Below, piece by piece: positions 24,872-33,559 of a stretch of DNA of 64,000 bases; position 1 is the stretch's first letter, and each line of letters starts with the position of its first letter. A model generated the notes under the pieces. It saw nothing but the letters and a program-made list of their open reading frames with translations, was not told the origin of the DNA and did no database searches. Made by a program: the position numbers and the translations under genes. Origin of the DNA: UBA6107 sp964459385 (GTDB taxonomy: Bacteria > Chloroflexota > Anaerolineae > Anaerolineales > Anaerolineaceae); the NCBI GenBank assembly GCA_964459385.1, contig CAYWLG010000004.1, forward strand, positions 186,001 through 250,000, read 5' to 3'.

Positions 24872-25624
24872 TCACTTCGCCAATAAGCGATCGGAAAGAC
24901 GGTTTAGCAGCACTTCCCCTGCCTGCATGCGGTAATCAGCGCTGGCCCATTCGTCAGATGCTTTCGCCAATGCAGCATGAAGGGCATTATTGAGTTCTGC
25001 CGTGGACAATCCGTCAGCGAAAAGGACCGGCACCTTGCCAAAACCACCCACGCTGGCGCGTAATTTTCCGTCGGAACGCTTGGCTACTGCCATGCAAAGG
25101 ATAGGTACATCTTTAGGGCTTCTGGCGATGGACTCAAAAACGAATTGCCTCTCAGGGAAAGTGATCTCTTTTATCAGAACGGCCTCGTGCCAGTTTTCTC
25201 TGACCGGGAGCCAATTTTCAAGTGAAACTTGTATGTTGCCAGGCTCCCAGAAAAGAAGCGCATCCAGAGCCAAAAGAGTGGTCAATAATGGAGAGCGCCC
25301 ATTGGCTTTTTTGACCAGACCAGCCAGAGAAGCCATATTGCGCTGATTGCGTCCGCTCTGGATTTGAATGGCTTCGGCTAGGTCGGTTTTTTCAAATGCT
25401 TCTTCCAGCGCAGATAACGGCGTGGTCGCGCCAATTATGTATTGACCCGCCTTGCGGTGAATATAGTTTAATCCTAGGGCTTGCAGATCGACAACTGCAA
25501 TGTCTTTCTCAGAGCGCTGGCCGAGCGTGCTACCGCCGCCAATCGGCACCGAAACCGGCTCTTTTCGCTGTAAAACCTCAATGGCTTTTTCAATCGTCGC
25601 AGGGCGAACATACTCAGTGATCAT
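24872..25624 (-). CDS. FAD-binding subunit of a molybdenum hydroxylase
   Basis: This 250-residue medium subunit has the FAD motifs in shortened form: VPIGGGSTLGQ for the N-terminal pyrophosphate loop and QSGRNQRNMASLAG for the second. The usual family length is about 280-290, so it is a compact member. It probably passes electrons from the [2Fe-2S] module of the neighbouring 973-residue protein to NAD+ or another acceptor. It is 7 bases upstream of its partner. Confidence 0.85.
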   Translation of the reverse strand: MITEYVRPATIEKAIEVLQRKEPVSVPIGGGSTLGQRSEKDIAVVDLQALGLNYIHRKAGQYIIGATTPLSALEEAFEKTDLAEAIQIQSGRNQRNMASLAGLVKKANGRSPLLTTLLALDALLFWEPGNIQVSLENWLPVRENWHEAVLIKEITFPERQFVFESIARSPKDVPILCMAVAKRSDGKLRASVGGFGKVPVLFADGLSTAELNNALHAALAKASDEWASADYRMQAGEVLLNRLSDRLLAK

Positions 25625-25627
25625 GAT

Positions 25628-26101
25628 CTAATTCTCCTCTACTGGGTCGATCCACTGATCTTCGGCAGGCTCGATCTCATCGATCAGTTTCTCACCAGGC
25701 TGCACCAGAACGATCTCAGCCTCCACCAGCAACTCACCCGATTCAGATTTGATCGTCCCTTTCGTTTCGACGATCTTGCCAAAATCTTTGACCAGTTCCC
25801 CTTCGATGATGACTGGCTGATCCACCTTGACGGGCTTGCGGAAGTGAACGGTTAATTTGCCCGTTACCAGAACGGCCTCCGGGCGGATACCCTTCATCGT
25901 GGCACGCCCTCCCACTTCATCCAGCACGGTGCTTAAAATCCCACCATGAACGATGCCCGGATACCCCTGATAGTCTTTTGAAAACGCCATTTTGGCGACT
26001 GCTTTGCCGGCCCCATCGCTCTCAAAATGCAGCGCCAAGCCACACGGGTTATCGAGGCCGCAAACAAAACAAAAGTGAGTGTTCGCCTGCTTTATCGTCA
26101 T
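25628..26101 (-). CDS. PaaI-type hotdog thioesterase
   Basis: This 157-residue single hotdog-fold protein belongs to the 4HBT/PaaI group. The motif GYPGIVHGGILSTVLDEVGG is the family signature, and a CxxC (CFVCG) near the N-terminus is typical of a subgroup of bacterial members. It probably hydrolyses acyl-CoA thioesters, but the acyl group is unknown. Its start overlaps the stop of the LLM-class oxidoreductase gene by 4 bases (ATGA), so the two are translationally coupled. Confidence 0.82.
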   Translation of the reverse strand: MTIKQANTHFCFVCGLDNPCGLALHFESDGAGKAVAKMAFSKDYQGYPGIVHGGILSTVLDEVGGRATMKGIRPEAVLVTGKLTVHFRKPVKVDQPVIIEGELVKDFGKIVETKGTIKSESGELLVEAEIVLVQPGEKLIDEIEPAEDQWIDPVEEN

Positions 26102-27096
26102 TTCTGTGCAAATGTGTCGATCAATAATTTAACATCGCCACCAACGGGATACAAGATCGGGCAAGTACAGCCGTTTTTGCTGTATTCGGCGACTTTGCGT
26201 TTGGCTTCTTCGGGGGTGCCTGAGGCAGTGATGCGCTCGATCAAGTCTTCAGGCACAAGGTGTTTCGCCTGGGCGATCTGCTCATGAGTGGCGGGCCACC
26301 CCAAAATGGACTGGATCTGTTGAACCACCTCAGTGGAAACACCGGAAGCTTTGGCAATATGGGGCTGCTGCGCCAGATACTGTGTCAATAGTTCACGCGT
26401 CGTATCGATTGCCTTGTCGTGATCCATATCCACCGAGCAGACGATCAACTGGGGGCGGTCGATGGAATCAAAATCGCGGCCTGCCTTCACGGCTCCGGCG
26501 CGCAGCAGGTCAAGTGCTTTATGGTTGTAATCAGGCGGGACGCAGTAATTGAGCACCACGCCATCGGCCACCTCACCGGTCATTTCCATCATCTGATCGC
26601 CGGTAGCGCCGATCATGATGGGCACGTTGCGGGGTTCCCGACGGCCGTGAACCACGTCCAATTCGATGCCATTCACATGCACGAACTCACCGTCAAAGCT
26701 AACGCGTTCCATGTTCAGGAGCCGTTTCAACACGGTGACGGTTTCTTTCATGGCAGTTAGGGGCTTTTTGCGATCAATGCCAACATTTTTGGCAAGGGGG
26801 TCCCACCAGGCGCCAATGCCGCAAATAATGCGGTCAGGCGCAAGGTCATCAAGCGTCAAAAAAGTGGAGGCGAGCAGACCGATGTTGCGTGTCCAGTTGT
26901 TGATCACCCCTGAACCCACCTTCAACTTGTCGGTAACCGCTGCGTAAGCGGCCATAGGAACGATGGCATCACGGACAAGGCGACTTTCAGCCTGCCACAC
27001 CGCTTCAAAACCGCGCGACTCAGCATAACGAACGTAATCGAGTCCTTGGCGGAGATCATGGGCATCTTGCAGGTAAAGTGCTACTCGTTGGGTCAT
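26098..27096 (-). CDS. LLM-class F420-dependent oxidoreductase
   Basis: This 332-residue protein has the luciferase-like TIM barrel of the methylene-H4MPT-reductase/F420 branch. It shows YVRYAESRGFEAVWQAES at the start, KVGSGVINNWTRN with a non-prolyl cis-peptide region, and PIMIGATGDQMMEMTGEVADGVVLNY. The cofactor assignment follows family membership and the adjacent F420 biosynthesis genes rather than a diagnostic residue. It could reduce a purine breakdown intermediate or a folate-type substrate. It is coupled with the thioesterase downstream, and cofC lies 15 bases upstream. Confidence 0.82.
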   Translation of the reverse strand: MTQRVALYLQDAHDLRQGLDYVRYAESRGFEAVWQAESRLVRDAIVPMAAYAAVTDKLKVGSGVINNWTRNIGLLASTFLTLDDLAPDRIICGIGAWWDPLAKNVGIDRKKPLTAMKETVTVLKRLLNMERVSFDGEFVHVNGIELDVVHGRREPRNVPIMIGATGDQMMEMTGEVADGVVLNYCVPPDYNHKALDLLRAGAVKAGRDFDSIDRPQLIVCSVDMDHDKAIDTTRELLTQYLAQQPHIAKASGVSTEVVQQIQSILGWPATHEQIAQAKHLVPEDLIERITASGTPEEAKRKVAEYSKNGCTCPILYPVGGDVKLLIDTFAQK

Positions 27097-27111
27097 TCTT
27101 CCTCCAGTTAT

Positions 27112-27726
27112 TTAGATGTCTTGTTTTTCTCTTTCCAGGTTCTTCAAAAATTCAAGATCTTCCGGCAAATCCAGATCCAGGGCGATGGAACTCATATTCA
27201 CCACTTCTACTCTGGCGTTCGCTTTTTGGGCAGACTCAAGGTGAATGTGGAATGAATTCTCTCCGTACTTAAATTCTATCAAATCAGCCGGGTTGATATA
27301 CAAAGCGTTGGTGCCGTCTTTGCGCCTGTCAGGAGCAATGATCACCTCCGGTGGTTTTCCAGAATGCTGCAAGAAGGATTGAATATCTTCCGGTTTTACC
27401 AGGGGTAAATCAGCCGGGAGAACCAAGATCTCCATTGCCTGGTAAGCCTGAGCCACCTTTGCGGCTCGTCGTAAGGCCGTATTCAATTCAGGGTTGCCAT
27501 CTTCGAGCACCGTGCGCGCCTCATATTCTCGCGCCAAAGCCAAAGCGGCCGGGTCACGCGAAACAACCAGAATCATATCAATTTCTGGCACGGCCTTTAA
27601 AGTTTTAATTGTGTTAACCAACATGGAGCGGTTAAGTTCAGTTCGCTCATCTTCAGACAAGACACTGGAAAGGCGAGATTTTCCCCTTCTAAGTGGTTTT
27701 ACAGGAACAATCGCCCAAAGAGACAT
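27112..27726 (-). CDS. cofC: 2-phospho-L-lactate (or PEP) guanylyltransferase CofC
   Basis: This 204-residue NTP-transferase fold enzyme makes the guanylated precursor of F420 (lactyl- or phosphoenolpyruvyl-diphospho-guanosine). N-terminal VPVKPLRRGKSRLS is the nucleotide loop; VLPADLPL holds the metal-binding Asp, and PDRRKDGTNALYI is the substrate loop of CofC/FbiD. It stands between the LLM oxidoreductase and cofD, with an 11-base gap to cofD. Which phosphorylated C3 acid is used cannot be told from sequence. Confidence 0.93.
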   Translation of the reverse strand: MSLWAIVPVKPLRRGKSRLSSVLSEDERTELNRSMLVNTIKTLKAVPEIDMILVVSRDPAALALAREYEARTVLEDGNPELNTALRRAAKVAQAYQAMEILVLPADLPLVKPEDIQSFLQHSGKPPEVIIAPDRRKDGTNALYINPADLIEFKYGENSFHIHLESAQKANARVEVVNMSSIALDLDLPEDLEFLKNLEREKQDI

Positions 27727-27736
27727 CTGGTTTCAC

Positions 27737-28672
27737 CTATATTCTCTTGTCTAAAAAATCCAAACATTCTTTGGCCAACTGCTGCCGCGAATGATTGTCA
27801 GACATTATCGTATTTGTCGCCAATGGAATTATACCGCAACGCTCAATCTCATGCACCTGCGCTTTGTCCATTACATCTATAACAAATCCCTTGATCAATC
27901 CCTGATAATGTTTGGCCACTGCCAGCGCGCTTGGCTCAATGCCCATTTCGCTGTACATTTTCGCAGCCGGTCCTTTGATGGTTTTCCCGCCAATGATGGG
28001 TGAAACGGCGATGCTGGTCTTGTTTGACACGATCTCGCGCACATTTTCGAGGCTGAGGATAGGGCCAATGCTCACCCACGGATTGGACGGACAAAAAATG
28101 ATGGCATCCGCCTCTTCAAGCGCCGAACGGCTCATGGTGGATAGCCGCGCCTTCTCTACTCCCTTAAATTCACATTGGGTCATCAGCGGCTGACATTGGT
28201 ATTTGACAAAATACTCCTGAAAAGAAAGAACGCCCATTTCGCGCGTGTGCACCAGGGTGGGCACTTGGTCATCAGTCGCAGGCAGGATCTTATGCTGAAT
28301 TCCCTGGGCGGCACATAATTTAAGCGTAACCTCCGTTAGTGAGTGGCCCTCTTTGAGCAGTTGGGTTCTGGTCAAATGCAGTGCCAGATCGCGGTCTCCC
28401 AGGCCAAACCAGCCCGGCTGACCGAATCTCTTTAGCTCTTCCAGGCAGTTCCAGGTTTCTCCGACCCTGCCCCAACCGGTTTCGGGGTTCGCCAGTCCGG
28501 CCAGCGTATAAGAAACAGTATCCAGGTCAGGGCAAATGGACAGCCCCATGTGCTCAAAATCATCGCCCGTATTCACGATGATGGTCAGTTCATCCGGGCT
28601 TAATAATTGAGCCAACCCCCAGGCCAATTTGGCCCCGCCCACCCCGCCTGCCAACGCAACGATTTTCTTCAT
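27737..28672 (-). CDS. cofD: 2-phospho-L-lactate transferase CofD
   Basis: This 311-residue transferase joins the activated phospho-C3 unit to the deazaflavin Fo, giving F420-0 or dehydro-F420-0. The N-terminal ALAGGVGGAKLAWGL, the NTGDDFEHMGL substrate loop and FCPSNPWVSIGPILS are characteristic of CofD/FbiA. Length is standard. It overlaps the upstream 2H-phosphodiesterase gene by 4 bases (ATGA). Fo synthase genes (cofG/cofH, fbiC) are not in the window and must be elsewhere. Confidence 0.95.
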   Translation of the reverse strand: MKKIVALAGGVGGAKLAWGLAQLLSPDELTIIVNTGDDFEHMGLSICPDLDTVSYTLAGLANPETGWGRVGETWNCLEELKRFGQPGWFGLGDRDLALHLTRTQLLKEGHSLTEVTLKLCAAQGIQHKILPATDDQVPTLVHTREMGVLSFQEYFVKYQCQPLMTQCEFKGVEKARLSTMSRSALEEADAIIFCPSNPWVSIGPILSLENVREIVSNKTSIAVSPIIGGKTIKGPAAKMYSEMGIEPSALAVAKHYQGLIKGFVIDVMDKAQVHEIERCGIIPLATNTIMSDNHSRQQLAKECLDFLDKRI

Positions 28673-29205
28673 TTGCTGTTCATGCCTTTTAATGGATAAA
28701 GAGAATCAATTCCAGAGGTGTTGGGAGTCAAAAACAAGAACCCAAATTCTTTCACTTCAAATTCAAATTGCAGCGGCCTGGCTGTCAGTTCTTCAACCGA
28801 ACATTTAAATTGCGAATCGCTTAGTTCATTTAAATTCAAAGTGATATGAGGAATCCAGTTTTCAGGTGCGTAATGCAGATTAGGCTGTTCGGCGAATTGG
28901 ATGGTTCTCTGCCAGATATGCTCATGCAGTTCGAGCAGTGGCCTGTTTTTTACGATGATCAAAAAAAAGATCTTGCGAGTGTTGTTAAAGATCCCCAATC
29001 CAGAGGTCTTGAATTTGAATGGCCCAGTTTCAGAAGCCAGTTGAGATAACTCGCTTCTCAGCGGTTCAAACTGGTAAGTCTCGGCAGACTGCCAGGAAAA
29101 ATGCGGAATGGTCGCCTTGTCGAATCCGCTATAGTCACAGGTCTTTTCCAGTTCATCCCACAGACAAACATCCTGATTTTCGAAAATTGAAGTGATCGAG
29201 TACAT
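28669..29205 (-). CDS. 2H phosphodiesterase / 2'-5' RNA ligase-like protein
   Basis: This 178-residue protein carries the two HxT/S motifs of the 2H (LigT) phosphoesterase fold: PHFSWQ near residue 35 and PHITLN near residue 122. Enzymes of this family hydrolyse cyclic phosphodiesters (2',3'-cyclic or ADP-ribose cyclic phosphates). It lies between cofE (7-base gap) and cofD (4-base overlap), so it is translationally embedded in the F420 operon. A role in F420 metabolism is not described to my knowledge and is inferred only from location. Confidence 0.8.
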   Translation of the reverse strand: MYSITSIFENQDVCLWDELEKTCDYSGFDKATIPHFSWQSAETYQFEPLRSELSQLASETGPFKFKTSGLGIFNNTRKIFFLIIVKNRPLLELHEHIWQRTIQFAEQPNLHYAPENWIPHITLNLNELSDSQFKCSVEELTARPLQFEFEVKEFGFLFLTPNTSGIDSLYPLKGMNSK

Positions 29206-29212
29206 CCTGCTC

Positions 29213-29980
29213 CTAACGGAAAAGGTCCAGTTCTTCGGGGCGAATTAATTCCTGAAGGTTTCCCTCGCGCAGGGCATAGGGAAAACCGCGCGCGATCACC
29301 ACCGGGGTGCCTTCTTTGGCCTGACCCATCAGCAGTGAAGCGCCGGCGGCCAGTTCATCGGCTGCGCCCACCTGGGTGATCTTTAGTTTGAATCCAAAAA
29401 GGTCTTCGTTGCCGCGCAGATCAACCAAGGCTGGCATTCCCGCCAGTCCAATGGTCACCCCCACCGTGCCATTGCGCCAGGCACGTCCGTGAGAGTCAAT
29501 GATCAGCACCCCCAAGGGACAGCCAAATTTCTTTTGCAGCCCTTGACGAAGGAGCTCAGCCGACTGATCGGGGTTTTCGGGCAGGAGCAAAATCCAGTCC
29601 GCTTCTTCGCCCCATTCACCGTGCACATTTGAGTGATCGATCCCGGCATTGGCGCAAATGAAGCCGAGCTTATGTTCAACGATCAAAGTGTTGTAACGCA
29701 GGCGCAGCACTTTTTTGCTCTCAGAAAGCACCGCTTCAACGAACCTCGGATCTTTTTCCGTGACCCCGGCAATTTTCAAAGCTTCTTCGGAAGGTTGAAT
29801 ATCGTTTAGATTGACCAGCCGCCCCTCAGATTTTGAAATGATCTTCTGGGCGAGAATAAAAATATCCCCTTTTTGAGGAGATATTCCCTGAGCGATAACT
29901 TGAGCCGCGATGATCTCGATCAGGTTATCGCCCGGTTTAATTAAAGGAAAGCTTTCAAGCGATGTAAAGTTCAGTTCCAT
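29213..29980 (-). CDS. cofE: F420-0:gamma-glutamyl ligase CofE
   Basis: This 255-residue enzyme adds gamma-linked glutamates to F420-0 using GTP. The N-terminal LIKPGDNLIEIIAAQV, the catalytic-region LGFICANAGIDHSNV and the C-terminal DELAAGASLLMGQA are typical CofE motifs. It is a stand-alone ligase like the archaeal form, without the C-terminal nitroreductase-like domain of mycobacterial FbiB. This matters if the upstream C3 unit is PEP, because dehydro-F420 then needs a separate reductase. It sits 10 bases downstream of the F420:NADP reductase gene. Confidence 0.94.
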   Translation of the reverse strand: MELNFTSLESFPLIKPGDNLIEIIAAQVIAQGISPQKGDIFILAQKIISKSEGRLVNLNDIQPSEEALKIAGVTEKDPRFVEAVLSESKKVLRLRYNTLIVEHKLGFICANAGIDHSNVHGEWGEEADWILLLPENPDQSAELLRQGLQKKFGCPLGVLIIDSHGRAWRNGTVGVTIGLAGMPALVDLRGNEDLFGFKLKITQVGAADELAAGASLLMGQAKEGTPVVIARGFPYALREGNLQELIRPEELDLFR

Positions 29981-29990
29981 AGTGTGGCTT

Positions 29991-30674
29991 TTAGCGAGGC
30001 AACCCTGTGATTTTTATACCAGCGGCCCGACCTTCGAATTGTTTGTTCAATCCGATCAAAATAGAGGTCATTCCTTCAATAACAACGGAGTTTTCGATTA
30101 CACCGCCATCCCAGCCTTTCATACCAGCTTTTTCGACCAAATCAAGCACGACTGCGCGGGCAGCTTTGCCGGTGCCACAGACGATCACATCGCAATCCAC
30201 CTCTTCGTCATTCAATAACCGCTCGTATGAGATGTTTTGAAAGGCAGACACCACCGGGGTCTCCTCCCCTAAAATTTGCTGGGCTTCCTGAGCTGCGCTA
30301 CCGGCTGCAGGCATCTGCACTTTGGTTACTTTGGGGGGCACCAAAGGCACGGTAACATCGATCAGTATTTTGCCCACCAGTGCACTCTTCAGGCTGGTGA
30401 TCATGGGTACGTGAGCCGAAAAAGGAACCGTCAGCACCGCCAGATCACACCATTTTGCTGCGGATTCATTGTCCATTCCTTTTACAGACTTTTGGGCATT
30501 GGCGAGTTTTTCGTTTAATTCGTCCGCGGCTGTATTGGCTTTTTCCACCAGACGTGAGCCGATCACTACCTCCAGCCCTGCTTTTGCCCAACGGTAGGCC
30601 AGGCCTTTGCCTTCTTTTCCTGTACCGCCTAACACAGCAATCTTTTTGATGTCTACAATCGCTTCTTCAGTCAT
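29991..30674 (-). CDS. npdG: NADPH-dependent F420 reductase
   Basis: This 227-residue Rossmann-fold enzyme passes hydride between NADP(H) and F420. The dinucleotide motif AVLGGTGKEGKGLA is typical of the Fno/NpdG group, and VIGSRLVEKA follows, with Ser-Arg favouring the 2'-phosphate of NADP. The conserved VTVPLVPPKV and QNISYERL regions are also present. It links the F420 pool to cellular NADPH and so supplies the LLM-class oxidoreductase encoded in the same operon. It lies 7 bases after ssnA. Confidence 0.93.
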   Translation of the reverse strand: MTEEAIVDIKKIAVLGGTGKEGKGLAYRWAKAGLEVVIGSRLVEKANTAADELNEKLANAQKSVKGMDNESAAKWCDLAVLTVPFSAHVPMITSLKSALVGKILIDVTVPLVPPKVTKVQMPAAGSAAQEAQQILGEETPVVSAFQNISYERLLNDEEVDCDVIVCGTGKAARAVVLDLVEKAGMKGWDGGVIENSVVIEGMTSILIGLNKQFEGRAAGIKITGLPR

Positions 30675-30681
30675 GAGTCCT

Positions 30682-32034
30682 CTAATGTGAGAATTGTTTT
30701 TGATACCGCTGCCAAACGTTTTTTGATAACCGAAACGCTTTTCTGAAAATCTCTTCCTTGTCCAGCGAAAGCAACTGTCGATCTTTGAACAACACTTTTC
30801 CGGCTACGATCGTCGTCGTTACCATTGAATCGCGAAAACCAAATAGAATCTGCCAAGGCAAATTTCCCGGCGTTATTTCGGTAAAGGGCTGGTAATCGAC
30901 TAAAATCAGGTCTGCCTGGGCGCCCTCTTCAATGACACCGATCTTGCCGTTCTTCGGGAAGAAGTGGCTCGCCAGCAGGGCGTTATTATAGGCAGCTATC
31001 TCGATCACATTTGACCCGTTCATGCGCTGCGGATCACGCTGCCACAGCTTGTGGGCCAGGTAGCAGGTGCGCCATTCATCCCACATAGCATTCGAAAAAC
31101 CATCGTTGCCCAAACAAACCTTGATGCCCATGCGCAGCAGAGATTCAACATCTGCCATCCCGACAGCGTTATTCATATTGGAACGCGGCTGGTGAGTCAC
31201 CCAGGTGTTACTTTCAGCCAAAAGCTGCACTTCTTTCATATCCATGTGAACACCGTGCACAACAATGGTGTTTTTACCCAGCATATTGAACTTTTTTAGC
31301 CGGTCGATCACGCGCAGACCCGATTTTTGCAGTGAGTCATATTCATCTACGGGGTGTTCGGCCACGTGAACGTGAAACCCCACCGAGTTATCGACTGAAT
31401 CGCGGCACTGCTGCAAGGTTTCATCAGAAAGCGTCAGGCCGGCGTGCAAGCCAAAAGTCGCCGCCAATCGGCCCTGACGGTCATCTTTCTTGACTTCGTC
31501 GATCATGCGCACGTTTTCACGAATTCCCTGCTGCGCTTTTTCGGCGCCGCCACGATCTGTGACCTCATAACACACGACACCGCGAAGGCCGCTTTCATCA
31601 AAGGCATCGCCTATTTCATTTAGTGAGTTGCTTATGGCATTCGGCGAAGCGTGGTGATCAAAAAGCGTGGTGTTGCCATGTTCGATGGCGTCTATCAGAC
31701 ATACCAAAGCGGAGTATTTACTATCTTCAAGGGTCAGAGATTGGTCCAGCGGCCACCAGAGTTTTTCCAGAATTTCAGGGAAGTCAGCCGGAGCGCTGCC
31801 GGGGATCGCCAAACCCCTGGAAAATGCCCCATAAAAATGTGTATGGGCACATATCAGACCGGGCAATAACAACTGCCCTTTGGCATTTAATTTTTCTTCT
31901 TGTGGGTATTCAGCGAGAAGTTCTGCTTCTTTCGCCAGTCGCTGGATTCGCTGGCCTTGGATCAGAACAGTGTGGTCTTCTAAAATCTGATTGGGTGTAC
32001 CCCAGGTGACTATGCGGCAATTGGTAATGAGCAT
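30682..32034 (-). CDS. ssnA: SsnA-like amidohydrolase
   Basis: This 450-residue metal-dependent hydrolase belongs to the chlorohydrolase/SsnA group. Metal-binding residues are seen in AHTHFYG, HVAEHP, VVHGVHMD and GNDGFSN. In E. coli ssnA lies in a purine-catabolism cluster with xdhD and ygfK; here it opens an operon with two Mo-hydroxylases, which supports a role in purine or related N-heterocycle breakdown. It is the promoter-proximal gene of the long leftward run. GAGGT precedes the ATG at 32034 with 6-base spacing. Confidence 0.87.
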   Translation of the reverse strand: MLITNCRIVTWGTPNQILEDHTVLIQGQRIQRLAKEAELLAEYPQEEKLNAKGQLLLPGLICAHTHFYGAFSRGLAIPGSAPADFPEILEKLWWPLDQSLTLEDSKYSALVCLIDAIEHGNTTLFDHHASPNAISNSLNEIGDAFDESGLRGVVCYEVTDRGGAEKAQQGIRENVRMIDEVKKDDRQGRLAATFGLHAGLTLSDETLQQCRDSVDNSVGFHVHVAEHPVDEYDSLQKSGLRVIDRLKKFNMLGKNTIVVHGVHMDMKEVQLLAESNTWVTHQPRSNMNNAVGMADVESLLRMGIKVCLGNDGFSNAMWDEWRTCYLAHKLWQRDPQRMNGSNVIEIAAYNNALLASHFFPKNGKIGVIEEGAQADLILVDYQPFTEITPGNLPWQILFGFRDSMVTTTIVAGKVLFKDRQLLSLDKEEIFRKAFRLSKNVWQRYQKQFSH

Positions 32035-32072
32035 TTTTTTACCTCAAAATAGTTTGCCAACTCTATTTCAGT

Positions 32073-32078
32073 ATTGTA
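32073..32078 (-). promoter_or_regulatory. Putative -10 element of the ssnA-cof-xdh operon
   Basis: On the complement TACAAT ends 38 bases before the ssnA start. The -35 region is only A-rich. This is the only intergenic space upstream of the 17-kb leftward run, so a promoter is required here. Confidence 0.4.
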
Positions 32079-32114
32079 GCATAAAGGGTTTTAATTTTTT
32101 CGAAAGAAGGCGAT

Positions 32115-32143
32115 TTTACTCTTAAAACAAAATCGCATATAAT
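32115..32143 (+). promoter_or_regulatory. Promoter of the M20 peptidase gene
   Basis: TTTACT (32115-32120) and TATAAT (32138-32143) are spaced by exactly 17 bases, giving a 4/6 and 6/6 sigma70-like match. It is 27 bases before the TTG start. Confidence 0.6.
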
Positions 32144-32170
32144 CAAGATATTAAAATAAGGAGAATTAAA

Positions 32171-33544
32171 TTGGATACACGAAACGCGTCTATCGAATTT
32201 GCTCATAAAAATCAATCCAAGTTTTTGGCTGAACTGATCAAGTTCGCCGCTATTCCTTCCATTTCCACTGACCCGGAACATGCCGCTGATGTGAAAAAGG
32301 CGGCTGAATTCCTGGCGAAAAAGCTTAAGTCGCTTGGTGTTGAAAAGGTCACCATTCACCCCACGAAACTTCACCCCATTATCACCGGTGAATACCTGCA
32401 TGCCGGAGAAGCACAACCCACCATCCTGGTTTATGGTCACTACGACGTACAGCCAGTTGACCCCATCGAGCTATGGAATGCCGACCCTTTCAAGCCTGCC
32501 GAGAAGGATGATCTTCTCTTTGGCCGCGGCACCTCGGATATGAAAGGTCAGCTCTGGGCGTCATTGAGCGCAATCGAATCTATCCTGGCCAGCGGAGATT
32601 TTCCTGTCAATCTTAAATTCGTTTTTGAAGGTGAAGAAGAGATCGGCTCACTGAACTTCCCGCAATTCGTGGAAGAGAACCAAGACCTGCTGAAATCCAC
32701 CGTTTGTCTGAACCCAGACGCAGGTATGCTCAATGCCGATACTCCCTCAATTGTGTACGGTTTACGCGGCCTTGCCTATTTTGAATTGAAGCTTTTCGGG
32801 CCAAATCACGACCTGCACTCCGGTTCTTATGGCGGAGTCATTGATAACCCGGCCAAAGTGATGGCCGAGCTGATCAGCAAAATGCATGATTCAAAGAATC
32901 GCGTCACTTTGCCAGGCTTTTACGACAGCGTTCGAAAGCTTTCTAAGTCTGAGCGCAAAGAGCTGGCCCGTTTGAACATCTCGGATCAGATTTACAAAGA
33001 ACAAACCGGCGTCACAAAGCTCTGGGGTGAAAAAGGCTTTACCAGCGTTGAACGAACCGGCGGCCGCCCAACACTCGAGATCAATGGCATGCTCTCCGGT
33101 TTCACCGGTGAAGGTGCCAAGACGATCATTCCGGCCTGGGCCATGGCTAAAATTTCCACCCGTCTGGTTCCCGATCAGGATCCAAACGAGGTTCACAAAC
33201 AATTGAAGAAATTCCTCAAAGAAAACGTTCCTTCCTCTGTCCGCTGGGAGCTTAAAATGCTCAGCGGCGGCCGCCCGAGCATCTCGGACATTAAGTCAAA
33301 AGAGTCCAAAGCGCTGTCCGAAGCGTTGGAAACGGTTTGGGGTCAAAAGCCCATCTATAAACGTGAGGGCGGCAGCATCTCGGTGGTAGCCGACCTGCAA
33401 CAAACGTTGGGTGTTGATTCTGTCCTGACCGGTTTTGGCCTGCCCGAAGATAATATGCACGCGCCCAATGAACGGTTGCACTTACCAACCTGGAAAAAAG
33501 GCATTGATGCTTTGATTCACTTCTTCTTTAATGCACAGAAATAA
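32171..33544 (+). CDS. M20-family dipeptidase
   Basis: This 457-residue zinc metallopeptidase belongs to the M20 dipeptidase group (carnosinase-like). The dinuclear zinc site is visible in YGHYDVQPVDP, GRGTSDMKGQ and EGEEEIGS, whose glutamates include the catalytic base. The lid domain follows at about 190-360, and a late His is in APNERLHLPTW. The start is TTG at 32171, chosen because AAGGAG (32158-32163) is 7 bases upstream and no ATG is suitable. It begins a rightward housekeeping run. Confidence 0.92.
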   Translation: MDTRNASIEFAHKNQSKFLAELIKFAAIPSISTDPEHAADVKKAAEFLAKKLKSLGVEKVTIHPTKLHPIITGEYLHAGEAQPTILVYGHYDVQPVDPIELWNADPFKPAEKDDLLFGRGTSDMKGQLWASLSAIESILASGDFPVNLKFVFEGEEEIGSLNFPQFVEENQDLLKSTVCLNPDAGMLNADTPSIVYGLRGLAYFELKLFGPNHDLHSGSYGGVIDNPAKVMAELISKMHDSKNRVTLPGFYDSVRKLSKSERKELARLNISDQIYKEQTGVTKLWGEKGFTSVERTGGRPTLEINGMLSGFTGEGAKTIIPAWAMAKISTRLVPDQDPNEVHKQLKKFLKENVPSSVRWELKMLSGGRPSISDIKSKESKALSEALETVWGQKPIYKREGGSISVVADLQQTLGVDSVLTGFGLPEDNMHAPNERLHLPTWKKGIDALIHFFFNAQK

Positions 33545-33559
33545 CTTTATAGGTAAAAG

